A stretch of DNA of 64,000 bases from Hemileia vastatrix (taxonomy: Eukaryota; Basidiomycota; Pucciniomycetes; Pucciniales; Zaghouaniaceae). Location of the stretch: contig JASXTE010000014.1 in NCBI GenBank assembly GCA_030280995.1, positions 28,738,150 through 28,802,149 on the forward strand. The letters run 5' to 3'. Of this stretch, positions 45,126 to 56,500 are shown in pieces. The number at the start of each line of letters is the position of its first letter. Positions within the stretch are counted from its first letter, which is position 1. A model generated the notes under the pieces. The model ran no database searches and was not told the DNA's origin. It saw only the letters and a list, made by a program, of their open reading frames with translations. A program made the position numbers and the translations under genes.

Positions 45126-45618
45126 AAGAGTGATTACGAGGGCGAGTCCAGTGAGTCCCGATGGTCCAACGTCCCATTTCTAAGGATGAAAAGGAGAGAG
45201 ATAAGTATTGATGGATGAGAGGAAGAAGTTTGAAGAAAGAAAGAAAGGAGAACTTTTTGAAATTGAGCGATGGATATATAAATGAAGAGATTGATGACTA
45301 GAAAGAAGACTGTAGCAGATCGGAGAGTGATCTGAAGAGTGCCAGTATCATCATCATCATCCAGTAACATTCCACTTGATTTTGAAGGTCCGTTTAGTGT
45401 TTTCTTGACCGTTGACTGAGGTCCACCGGCAATTCCTTGAGGCTCAAGCGCTGGAATTTTAGGTGAATGTTTGCCTCTGCCAAATGCACTGCAAGATCAT
45501 CTCATTAGCATCCATCACTTGGTTCTACTGTTTTGGTTACTGTCTCTCTTCCCCTCTCTCTCTCTCTCTCTTACCGGTTTAGTCCCGTAAAATCTGCTTC
45601 TCGAAGCTTTTCAAACAT
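43930..45618 (-). CDS. Predicted four-TM membrane protein, unknown function (9 exons)
   Basis: My exons: 45618-45575, 45488-45254, 45179-45138, 45051-44976, 44875-44791, 44710-44619, 44530-44489, 44434-44210, 44081-43930. They total 993 nt (330 aa) with all phases consistent. A soluble N-terminus with DDDDD is followed by TM1 (ATVFFLVINLFIYISIA), TM2 (VLSEALLHAIIFLAVPL), TM3 (IIYGTQTSLTLLLA with LIATISA) and TM4 (AFWWFACLSFGTSLAIVF). A long acidic cytoplasm-like tail ends in DPFDEIRKQIYESGR. The four-helix layout resembles MARVEL-type proteins, but I do not recognise the family. Introns carry (CT)n and (CA)n repeats. It is transcribed in the same direction as UPF2. Confidence 0.8.
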
Positions 45619-46914
45619 TGTTTCGCTTCAAGCGAGGTGAACGACGACGATCGACAATTAAGGGGTTGAAATCCAAATGATGCGCGTAGTGATAGGGATG
45701 TGGATGTGGATGTTAATGTGGTGACAAGCGAAATTATTGTTAATATCTATAAAACTAAACTTGCGTCTTGACTTGGCAATACATAAGTTCTCATCAATCA
45801 CTTGGTTGGTAGTCTAACTGTCTTGTTTATTGATTTATTTTAAACATTCAATCTCATTTCACTCAACTTTCCTATCAAGTTAAGCCTAACTAACTTCTTT
45901 TAGTATGATGATCATGATGATGATGATGATTGACTTCCAACTCTCATCCTGTTTGACATGTAACATACAAACCTCCTTCCCTACACATCAATCCTTGGCA
46001 ACACACCCCTAACTGAAATTTGAATCATGGTAATCAGACATGTTTCTCTTATTTATTTTATTATCATCTTAATCTAAAATACCAGTCAGAAAATCCATCA
46101 TTCAAATGGAATGTCATTTGCAAGCTTCACCACAAAAAAACTCCCTGTAAAGAAAGCTTCTCAACTGAAAAATCAAAGTTTGGACAGCTGAAAAAGAAAG
46201 CTTATCTCATTATCATGAACTTCCTCCAAATCAATTCATATTATGATGTATGTTTTGGATACTAAAATTCCACTTGTAGTGCATGTCTACCTTCTTCAAA
46301 GGTCAATGGCATCTTGTGAATGAAAAATGAAGTAAAGACGAAGAAGAAGAAGAAGAAGAAAAAGAAAAAGAAAAAGGAGGAATCAACATCACTTGTAAGC
46401 AAATGAAGGAAATATTAAGAATATTATCTATCAAAAAATTAAAAAGCACAATTCTCTGCTTCTTTCACTGGATTTGTCATTGATGCTCAAAATTTTCGAG
46501 CTTTGATTGACTACCATTTCATCAGAAAAGGTGAATGTCATGTGTCCATTTGATGAGAAGATGGATATGCTTCATGGTACCCAAGTTGATGTCGACTCTT
46601 AGTTCTCACATGATGTTAGTATGCATTGTAATGATATACTTTCTCAATCCATGTTGGATGGTATCTCTGAATCTCAACTATTCAAGAATCTTCCCAACAC
46701 ACCTTCATTTCAGAGGCCTCAATCCTCTACAGTTCCCAACCATAGTTCAGCTTAAATTGATTCCAACTATAAAGCAAAGTAATTCTTTCAGAGGACATTT
46801 GAGTTCTCAGAGCTCCATTATTTTCATGTATGTTGACTTGTTCATCTATCATAAGTTGTTCACTACATTACTCCTTTGTTTCTAGCCCTCTACCCAAACT
46901 CAACTTTAAAAAAA
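45619..46914. other. Host intergenic region with simple repeats
   Basis: It should include the promoter of the membrane-protein gene (GA-rich and CG-containing near 45640). An (ATG)n run lies near 45907-45930 and an (AGA)n run near 46339-46375. Only a decayed reading frame is seen (46555-46830). Confidence 0.6.
46555..46830 (+). pseudogene. Decayed reading frame of unknown origin
   Basis: A frame beginning KMDMLHGTQVDVDS reads like protein for about 90 codons, with three stops that each fit C-to-T changes at CAG or CAA. Upstream, FTGFVIDAQNF (near 46470) also looks coding. No family is recognised. It may be a relic gene or an old transposon fragment. Confidence 0.3.
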
Positions 46915-47560
46915 TGTTAGCAACCTCAGTGTCACACGCCATGTGACACTTGAGGCAAAAGCAGCTCATTATATCAATATTAAGGGGCTCAAATCCATAC
47001 TTGAAGCGCAGAAAGCAATTTTCCATAGCAACTGCAACTTTCCTTTGTGTACTCACTATTCAACCCCGCTAGTCTAAACTCTAAATCTAAATGAGTCAAT
47101 TTCTCAATAGTGTGTCTTTGTCTTTTTCTCAATAAGCGACGCACAGTGCAATAATCAATATAATAAAACATTAAAAGGTTTATGAAATGTCTGTGGGTTA
47201 TTAAGGGGTAGTGAGCATGGATAGAATGGTTAGTGAAGGATTAAGGGATTAACGGATGTTAGTGAGGAGGGTCCAGGTGTAACAGATATATTTTAAATGG
47301 TTTGTGGTGTGTGGAATAGTGGATGGGTATGAGGTCAATGCGAGGAGGAGTAAAGGATATAAAAAGGGTTGGATTTTTGGTTCAATGTTCCTTAGAATTA
47401 AATTATAAAACATATTTATAGTTAATAGTGGTAAAACTCTAAAGTGAAAATCATTATTATTGTATCTTTCTTTATTTTCTCAATAATCATTTCTAAATCC
47501 TAAATCTTTGATTGTTGAGTTTCCAACCCTTTGTGAGATCTTACGAATTTTAAAATTACC
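46915..47560 (+). repeat. Family B putative 5' LTR
   Basis: It starts TGTTAGCAACCTCAG, followed by an inverted repeat (GTGTCAC/GTGACAC) within the first 40 bases. A TATA box TATAAAAA lies at 47358. The right edge is uncertain because no 3' LTR is available for comparison. Confidence 0.55.
47358..47365 (+). promoter_or_regulatory. Family B TATA box
   Basis: GATATAAAAAGGG lies about 450 bp before gag, inside the putative LTR. Confidence 0.5.
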
Positions 47561-47809
47561 TTTCAATTATATTAGAATCCTTCTCAAACATAACTCAAAG
47601 CAGTAGTTCTTCCTTTGAGTCATCTTTGAATTACTTCCTCGAACCATCCCTCTGTGCTTTGAAGAAGTATCTAAACCTTTCATCTCACTTTCAGGAACAT
47701 CCTCGACCTTGTGCGTAGGTTGTCCAGTGACAGTATAATTTAATTCTCCGTAGTTCTCATTCTTTGCACTACTACGTCCCTTTTCAGGTGTTTTCTCTAA
47801 ATCCTTAAA

Positions 47810-48982
47810 ATGGCACCTGTTCAACGTACTCCTCCTACAGGCGCTACTACTAGAGCTCGCACCAGAGGCAGGCCAACAGCCACACGGCCTGTCTCCCGCA
47901 CTCACTCCTTGGAGCCACTCAACCTTAGGGAACGGCAACATTCAGTCCAATCTGTAGAAGACATCCCACAAGATTTTCATGATTCTAGTGATGATGAAGA
48001 AGGAGAGGATACAATGCACGAGGCACCATCCGCCCCTGCTAATCACCCTTCTGGTCAACCTTCAGAACCTGGACCATCCAATTCTCTGGAAGATTTCATG
48101 AGACTTTTCATGAAGACCCTTTCAAATTCAACATCTTCAGAGGGATCTAAATTCAAAACTCCTTCTATGAAATCTCCTGATAAATTCAATGGAGAACATC
48201 CAGACAGATTGCGACCCTTCTTGCAAACCTGCAAGCTCCTGTTCCATAATGACCCTCAATCCTTCAATAACGACCAATCAAAGGTTGTTTATGCTTCTTC
48301 ATTCCTGGCCGGAAAAGCAGCAAGATGGTTTGAACCTTATCTCCTCATGCTCTCTTTGACCAAAACCCACTTACTTATTAATAACTGGGAAAATTTCAAA
48401 GACCAACTCTTCACATTGTTTGGTGACCCTAATGAAACTGACAACGCAGAAATCGAACTTGATTTTCTTCACATGAGTGATAATGGGAAAGCCTCTGAAT
48501 ATATCTTGAACTTCAGAGCGCTCCAAACTCAAGTAGGTTGGAATGATGCTGCCCTTAAGTATCATTTCAAAAAAGGACTTCCTTTGAGGATTCTGGATCT
48601 GTTAAATCTTCACGGTCAGAAGATGACTACTTTAACAGATTTAATGGATCAAACCCTCGAACTTGACGGCGTTTACCAAGGACGACTGCAACATCGTCAA
48701 TACACCAAAAAATCTCAAGGCTTAAATTTCAAATCGGGACCTTCTTCACACCCACAAACAACTCAATCCAAGCCTAATAAGGGAAAGGACAAACCTCGAC
48801 CGAAAAGCTCGACCCCAGGCAATATCAGTAAAGTACTGGATCCTAAAGGGGAACTTAGAAAAGCTGAGAGGAAGAGGTGAGCAGATAATGGGTTATGTAT
48901 AAATTGTGGGGGTAAGCACAAGCTGGAAGATTGTGTAAAATTGAAGGAAAGAGAAGGTACTAGTTCAAAGTCAAAAAACTAG
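47810..48982 (+). pseudogene. Family B gag
   Basis: ATG 47810 opens 356 codons: a disordered basic N-terminus, an acidic stretch, then the capsid-like helices (KSPDKFNGEHPDRLRPF, ARWFEPYL, TLFGDPNETDNAE). TGA at 48878-48880 precedes the zinc knuckle CINCGGKHKLEDC (CX2CX4HX4C), and the frame ends at TAG TAG (48980-48985). The TGA is a CGA-to-TGA change, so the sister sequence would run to the frameshift site. Gag forms the particle and binds the RNA. Confidence 0.85.
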
Positions 48983-49015
48983 TAGATAGTTTACTTGTGT
49001 GCAAAGCAAACTATC
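48973..49015 (+). promoter_or_regulatory. Programmed -1 ribosomal frameshift signal at gag-pro
   Basis: The slippery heptamer A AAA AAC (48973-48979) is in the gag frame, directly before TAG. Five bases later GATAGTTT (48985-48992) pairs with AAACTATC (49008-49015) around a 15-base loop. Slipping back one base enters the protease frame, which stays open through LIDSGAS. Confidence 0.85.
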
Positions 49016-51644
49016 TTATCTCTCCCAGTGCACAGAACCTCCATGTCTTAAGGACTAGAGTTGCCTTAAACCGCTTGAGATTTATTCTTTTTAAGGAGGA
49101 TATTCCCTTCAGTTGTCTTATAGACTCTGGAGCTTCAATTTCTTTTGTCAGTTTATCTTTTGCCGAGAAGTTACAGCTGAAATTTACAGACATTGATCAA
49201 ACTCCAATTTACTTGGTCCAATCAGAGGAACCCAAATATTGGGTCAGTAAGAAAGTTTTATGGGTTTTCAACTTTCCAAAATTTTCCCCCCTTCGAGTGG
49301 GAATTATCAGTCTTGGACGCCCCAAGGATGGACGATACCATTCTTGGCCATGACTCTTTAACGCATTGGAATCCCGAAATTGATTGGAATAAGGGATTGA
49401 TCACCCCACGCTCTAAGTATATTTCTGATTCTTCAATGCATGTCAATAGGGAATTAAACAACCCGCCTGAAAATTTCCTGCTAGAGGACAAATCTCTTCC
49501 AGATGACTTGCAAGCATCTGATCTTTCTTTAAATGAGCAATTGGATAACCCTTCTAGCTCGATGATTTCACTCGAAGAGGATTTAAATTGCCTCAAAGTA
49601 ATCGAATTATGCTCTCTCAATTCTGGTCTTCCCTCAACAGATTCTCTCAAAGATGATGAGGATGACCAAATCGACGTTGAAGCCATTAAATCGACTCTAC
49701 CAGAAATCTATCATGATTTTCTCGATGTTTTTTCAATCCGCAAGGCCAATAAGTTACCACCTCATTGACCCTACGACCATCAGATAGAGTTAATAGGTCC
49801 AGTACCTCCGGCAGGTCCTGTCTATTCTTTGTCGAAGGACAAATCTCAAGTTCTTCAAGACTACATTGCAGAGAATGTAGCCAAAGGTTTCATCAGAGCC
49901 AGTAAATCTCCAACCGGCTCCCCTGTCCTCTTTGTAAAAAAGAAGGATGGTAGTCTTAGGTTGTGTGTTGACTATAGAAAGCTCAACACAGTCACTAAGA
50001 AGAATGCATATCCTGTTCCTCCTATGTCATTGCTTCTTACCCTTTTTAATGGTGCTAATTTCTTTTCTAAAATTGATCTTAGAGGCGCTTACAATCTTAT
50101 TCACATTGCGGAAGGTCATGAACCACTGACTGCAATGCGCACTAGATTTGGTAGTTTTGAATATTTAGTTATGCCTTTTGGATTGTGTAACGCACCTTCA
50201 ACTTTTCAAACTTTTGTTAATGATATCTTTCAAGATGTTGTCAAACAATTTGTCGTCGTCCATTTAGATGATATTTTAATTTTCTCAAAGACACTGGATG
50301 AACATATTCATCATGTTCAACAGGTTTTAAATCAACTTCGAGGTCATGGACTCTACGCCAAGCATAATAAATGCAATTTCCATCTTAAATCTATTGATTT
50401 TTTGGGTTTTACATTATCCACTGATGGTTTAGTCATGGACGACAAAAAAGTTCAAAAGGTCCTGGAATGGCCTGAGCCCAAATCTGTTAAATCCCTCCAA
50501 GGATTTTTGGGTTTTGCAAATTTCTATAGAAGATTTATTAAAGATTACTCTAAAACTATTTCCAATCTTACTTCTCTTCTTAGAAAAGATATTCCTTTTG
50601 TTTTTACTTCTACAGCACAAAAGGAATTTGAAGCATTGAAGACGGCATTCACCACAGCTCCAATTCTTCGACACTTTTATCCTACTGCTTCGACAATAGT
50701 CAAGACAGATGCAAGCAATTATGCTATCGCAGGGGTCATTTCTCAATTGAATCCGGAAACAAAACTGTTTCATCCTGTTGCTTTTGAGTCACGCAAACTC
50801 ATTGAAGCAGAGTTAAATTATGAAATTCATGACAAAGAGCTTTTAGCTATTATTCATTGTTTTAAAAAATGGCGCTCTTTTCTTCTCAGCTTAGATAGTC
50901 CTTTTCAAATTCTAACAGACCACAATGCTTTGAAATACTTTATGTCTTCCAAAGTGTTAACCAGGCATCAAGCCAGGTGGGCTGAATTTCTGTCTGAATT
51001 TCCCTTTTCTATTTCCTATCGCCCAGGTAAGAACTGCATTGTCCCAGATATCTTGTCACGTCAGGACGACGTTTACCCACAGCAGGGGGACGCATTTGCT
51101 GACAAGAACCCAGCAAATGCGCAATCAATCTTCAACAAATCAATGTTAACGACTCATCAACTTAATTTGATGACAATTCAATCTTTTCGAAATCCACTAT
51201 CCAACATCCTCAAAGCTCAGTCAAAGGACGAATATTGTTTAGGATTAAAAGACAAAATAATCTCGAAGCAAGGGGCCGAAAGATTTATTATTGAATCAGG
51301 TCTATTCGTCTTCGAAGGTAGAGTAGTCATACCCAACAAAAATGAGATAAAATTATGGATTTTCAACAGTGGACATGATTCTCCATTAGCTGGTCATTTT
51401 GGGGTTGATAAAACCTACAAGTTAATAGCGAGGGATTTTTTCTGGCCAGGTATGACCAAGGAAATCAAGGCCTATATAAAAGCTTGTTAAAAATGTAATA
51501 GGAATAAGGCTCCCCGTCACCGGAAGTATGGGTTGCTTCAACCAATTCCTATTCCCTCTAAACCTTGGGAATCTTTATCGATGGATTTTATTTCTCAACT
51601 TCCTCTTTCTAATAATTTTGATGCTATATTAGTAATAGTAGATA
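48979..51644 (+). pseudogene. Family B protease, RT and RNase H
   Basis: Entered by -1 frameshift. Protease LIDSGASISFVS is followed by a one-base gain in a C-run near 49285-49290 that moves the frame. After it, DAPRMDD to ILGHDSLTHW, then TGA at 49766-49768, then RT from about 49829 (SPVLFVKKKDGSLRLCVDY, LPFGLCNAP-type segment VMPFGLCNAP). The YxDD box reads HLDD (VVVHLDDILIF). RNase H has KTDASNYA, YEIHDKELLAI and TDHNALKY. TAA at 51488-51490 falls in the integrase zinc finger (CX2C). These enzymes would process, copy and insert the element. Confidence 0.87.
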
Positions 51645-51649
51645 GATTC

Positions 51650-52472
51650 TGTCAGCCAGGCTACTAGACTTACCCAGAGAAATAAGTAATTATTTACTGG
51701 ATGAAGCCGCACCTTATCATCTTTAATTATTATTTAATTATCATTTAGTTACATTAAAATTAGTTATAAATTAACTAGTTACAGAATGTTAAAATTAAAT
51801 TAATTAATTAAATAAATAAGTAAAATTAAAATTAAAATTTTGTCCCTTATATTTTTCTCTAACACCGTGCTCATTTGACAGGTTGGGAAAAAATAAAACT
51901 TTATATTTAAAAAATAAACTACAAAGATAAAATAAGATTTAAATATTCAAATAATATTAAATATATACAAAAAAATCAAATTTCTTATTTAGGATTGACA
52001 TTTACAGTAAATATTAAAAATATTGATGTATTTCTGACATACTCTGTAAATACATCTTTTTGACGCCTTCTTTTTGGAATAACTTTATTATTTGAAATAC
52101 TCTTTCTGGAATGTTCTTTTTCTCTCTCTCTCCCTACTGTTTTTAGAATTTGATTTCCGTGCTTTGTCTCTCCTTTGCCTAGAAAAGGCCTCTCTTTTTG
52201 TTGTCTTTTAATCATTCTATTTTACCAACTCATTTTATTACAATAACAATAACACTAACACATATTTATTATAACTTATATCTTTAGTACTTACAACAAA
52301 ACGTAATTCTATTCTATAACTTATATAAAATATTTTAATTTACCTCTTACTTTGAGAAAAGAAATCATACTTGATTGAGAAATACGTACCTAATTATTGA
52401 GAGTCAAATAATACCTTAAAATCTTCATACAAAACTGTACCAAAGCTTCTAGACCAAAAGTGACCCTTGACA
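51650..52472 (+). repeat. A4 5' LTR
   Basis: It starts TGTCAGCCAGGCTACTAG and ends CCCTTGACA. It has 22 bp more than the 3' LTR (AAACTTTATATTT region near 51895). The TATA-like box reads CCTAGAAAAGG near 52182, mutated relative to CCTATAAAAGG in the 3' LTR. Confidence 0.93.
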
Positions 52473-52640
52473 ATTGGGATCCTTTCCAAAATATCGACGG
52501 CGCAACGTTACTTGAGGCGTAATCGAGGGGACCATCGGCGTACAAGCACCTGTAAAGGACGAGTGGAGGCGAGAAAACGACAAACGTCATACGTCACGTG
52601 ATAAAAATTTTTGCTGCGAACGGGAATCGAACCGCACTCC
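52473..52640 (+). promoter_or_regulatory. A4 primer-site region and CpG-rich leader block
   Basis: ATTGGGATCCTTTCC follows the LTR as the likely primer site. About 110 bases with a high density of CG dinucleotides come next, in otherwise AT-rich DNA. They end with GCTGCGAACGGGAATCGAAC (52613), whose reverse complement contains the tRNA B-box-like GGTTCGATTCC (GTTCGATTCC in the quoted bases). Confidence 0.5.
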
Positions 52641-52849
52641 AAAACTTAAGTTCATATAATGACTAAAGATCGTATATATTGTGGTAATTATTGTGATTAC
52701 TATTTGTGGGTTACTCTTCACTCTTCATTTGCTACGTATTTCCTTTTACTCAGCACTCTGTAAGTGGCATTAATTTGCTCATTTTGCAGGGGGAGGTGTC
52801 TGGTAATTGGAATTTATTTTTATTATTATATTTTTATTTTTTATTTTTC

Positions 52850-53430
52850 CTGGTTGACCATAATAGAGCAATAACTGTTCTTAGTCCCAGAGGTAATAAA
52901 ATAATTATATATTAATATTAATTATTATCATTTTTCAGTTGACAATTGTCCTGATTAATTTGAATTTTAATTGTTCCAGTTGACAAACTGTCCTGACAAT
53001 AACATTTTTATTAAATAAAATAATTATTATAATTTTTCAGTTGACATTTGTCCTGATTAATTAATTGTTCCAGTTGACAAATTGTCCTGACAATTATATT
53101 TTTTTTAATAAATAATTAACATTTCATGACTTCAGTTGACTTTGAGTCCTGGTAATCCAATAAATCTTTTTAAGTAATAAAATTCATATTTAAATTACTT
53201 CAGTTGACATTAAGTCCTGGTAGTTAGGTAATCAGTTAAAATAATTTTATTAATAAAGATTCATATTTTGATTACTTCAGTTGACAATAAATCCTGGTAA
53301 TAAATTAGTTGATTTAAATCCTAAAAATAAAAATTAATAGAAATTCTAATTTATTTCTACAGTTGATTGCATTATCCTGGTTTTAAATTTTTTTTTTATT
53401 ATTAATTTTATTTAAGTTGATTTTTATCCT
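52850..53430 (+). promoter_or_regulatory. A4 leader hairpin array (11 units)
   Basis: Units start near 52850, 52936, 52977, 53038, 53071, 53133, 53201, 53278, 53305, 53360 and 53414. Each has (N)AG-TT-GA(N), a short loop, then the complement, so a stem with a two-base TT bulge. The first is CTGG-TT-GAC with GTC-CCAG and a longer loop; the ninth is TTAG-TT-GATTT with AAATC-CTAA. Confidence 0.75.
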
Positions 53431-53547
53431 AAAAAGATTTTTTTTATTTTATTTTTATTTTTATTTTATTTTTTCTGTTAAATAAAAATTAAAAATAAAG
53501 ACTAATTAATTTTTGTCTCTTTTCCTTCATTTCAGTAGAATCTTAAG

Positions 53548-56500
53548 ATGACTGATCAAAGTGGTTTTGCTGCACGTGAAGAAGAACTAGACTTAATTGA
53601 TTATGATGAGCCTACTTCTGTAAGTTCTCCTTTAACAAGAAGAATTTCTCAAACTAATAAATCCTTGCCCCAAACAGGATGTGGAAATGGAAGAAGTAGA
53701 AATCCTAGTGGACAATACTCAGGATCAGAAACCCAGGACAAACCCAGAAGAGCTTCCAAGAGGCTTCAAGATAAAAAAGATGCCGTTGTCCCAGCAGATA
53801 AAGAATCTGTCAACCCACATAAAGGAGTTAAAGACAGACAGCTTAAAACTAAAGGTAAGGGTAGATGCCTTGGAAGAATGGGAGAAAAGAACAAATACTT
53901 CTCTCCAAGAGAAAAGGAAACCTCTTCCTCCCAGGGATCAACAACAATTGGCTCCCCAATCCCAAGAGATGGTGGAAGTGTCCAAGTGGCAGTGGGACTG
54001 GCTCAACACACAGTGGGATTACTTAGCTCAAAATCAGCATCAATTACCTCAGGTAGGTCCATCAAGGCCCACCCAGGCAAACCCCACTCCTCCCCACCCT
54101 TATCAAGGAGGCAAAAGAAGAAGGAAGCCCAATATGGTGATACCCAGCAAACCCTGGTACGTCCCTCTATTAATTCTCAAGTGCCTTTTCTTGTGGCTGA
54201 CTCTGTTCCTTCAGGTAAATCTGGAAGACAGGATGAAAACTTGAGACCTATAGAAGCTGGGAATAGTAGACAGTTATCTCATGTATCTAATCCATTACTT
54301 TTAATTGCTACCTCAATGATAAATCCTGATATGGCTGTGATTGATGAAACTCTTGACCCATGAGTTCTATGAGAGTCTGGAAAGTTACTCAGTTTCCTTA
54401 TTGAGAAACACTCCAGATGTAGCAAGAATTAATGATGAGCACTTGAGAGATATTATTGCCAAGCAAAATCATATAATGAACAATATGCAATTGACTCAGA
54501 GATATAATAGTTTTTTAACTGATCAGGGTTATCAAGCATTAAAAAGTGAAGCACAGAGAGTCTCTGATGAATTGTCTCATTACAAAGCAACCCATGAAAA
54601 GAAAATTGCTTTATGGAAAAATATAAAAAATGATTTGTCTAAACTAAAAGATACTGTATCTGCCTGTTGCCAGGAGGTAGAAATAGATAAGATAAATCTG
54701 AAAAGATTGAGTGACCATTTGTCATCTTTTCAACATAAAAACCAATTATCTTTTGCAACTGTCAATGAAAGTTTATCTAGTCTTCCAAGAATGAAAACAA
54801 GACTAAAAACCATTGAAGAAACATTGAACTCATTGTTAAATGACCAAAAATATTCTGACAATTCTGTGAAGGAACATATAGTGCAGGATGCTCAACCAGT
54901 ACCTGTGGCTAGTTCATCTAAAATAAAAATTGATCCAGAAATACCTGTTGATAACACTGAGTTTCCATCAAAAACTGATGATGCACCAGGATCTGCAACA
55001 GAAGGATTAAACAATGAGATTTCAGCACAATTAGAGAAATTACAGCTGCTTCTTACTCAGAAACAAGCTAGTACTAAGGAGACTCCTTCAAATCAAAAGA
55101 ATTGGCCAAAACTTGACCAGTACCCAACATTTGATGGTGATTCTTCCTCTGATTGGCAACAATTTATTTGCAGAATTGATAATTTAAAAAATTCTTACAA
55201 ACTCCCAGATGAGGAAATTGTGTCCAAATTAATTTCTTTGTTCACTAATGTTGCCCTGATGTGGTATGAATCTGTTCTCCTGGATGGGAATGACTACTCA
55301 TGGGAGGATTGGAAGAAATTAATTAAAGCACAATTTGGTGGCTCCAAGTTCAGAATGGCTCAACAAAGGCATTATGAGGAAACTAGATATAGCTCTTCTA
55401 CTGATAAACCTATTGAGTTTTTAATGAAACTTGTAAAAATCTTAAGGGCAATGGACCCAAATATGGAGTTTGATTTATGGAAGGACAGGATCCTCTATAA
55501 ATTACCAATGTCTCTGAGAGACTTGATTGTGGCTAGGACTGAGTTCTCCAAAGAACCCTCTTCTTTCATTAATACTTGCAATGAGATACTTCTAAACAAT
55601 AAGTATGATGCAAGAAGATTCATTCCTAGGACCCCTTTGGAGAAACCCTCCACTTACCAACAAAAACCTCTGGAAAAGGTTGGTAAACCTTCTGCCCCTG
55701 TTGCACAAAAGAAGTATGTAACAAACACTTGCTTCAAGTGCAACAAGCCTTGGCAGAAAGGCCATGTTTGTGACAGGAAGATAAATCTTGTAGAACAAAC
55801 AGAGGAGCATGCTGATGACACAGTGGCAATGGATGATACATCAAGTGATTGTGCCAGCAATATTTCATATGAATCTCAACAAGAAATCTTGATGCTGGAA
55901 GAAGATATTCATTATTTAAATACTATTGACATTGATAATAATGATTTATCTACAGTTGAGGATGCTGAGATCATAAAGAACATTGAGGATAACTCAATTG
56001 TTATTGCCCCTCTTAAGGCACCAGTCTTGATCAATGGAACCAGCATTGAAGTTGTTCTGGATTCTGGAGCTGGAGGAAGTGTAGTATCTGAAAGAGCACT
56101 TGCCTCAGTAGATCTATACTATAAATCTAAACTGTTGCCTATCATTTCTGAAAATTGGAGAGGGTATGGTTCGGTTTTGTCCCCCATTGGTAAATACAAA
56201 GCCACAGTGTTTTTTAAATATAGCCATGGTTTTGTAAGAGCTATTTGTGATTTTGTTGTCATGAAAAATGATAACTTGAGCAATTGGTTTATTGTGGGGA
56301 ATGATATTTTAATCAAATATGGCATAAAATTGGATCCTTCAAACCAATGTTTCACAATGGGGTTGAATGGGAAGAGAAAATTTAAAATTTCCTCCCCTAA
56401 AAAATTATTAAAACCAGAATTGAACACATGTAATTCTGTGGTTCAATATAAAGGAAGATCTACAAAAGAAATGCATGCCCTTATGTCTGAAATTGACAAT

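Noticed and set aside
52612..52640. tRNA gene on the minus strand
   Set aside because: Only a T-loop-like core and an acceptor-like end are present. The T stem does not pair and no D or anticodon arm is found.
52750..52790. GTAAGT to TTTTGCAG segment in the A4 leader (also in A2) as an intron
   Set aside because: At about 30 nt it is shorter than any intron I can support here; it is probably just a conserved leader sequence.
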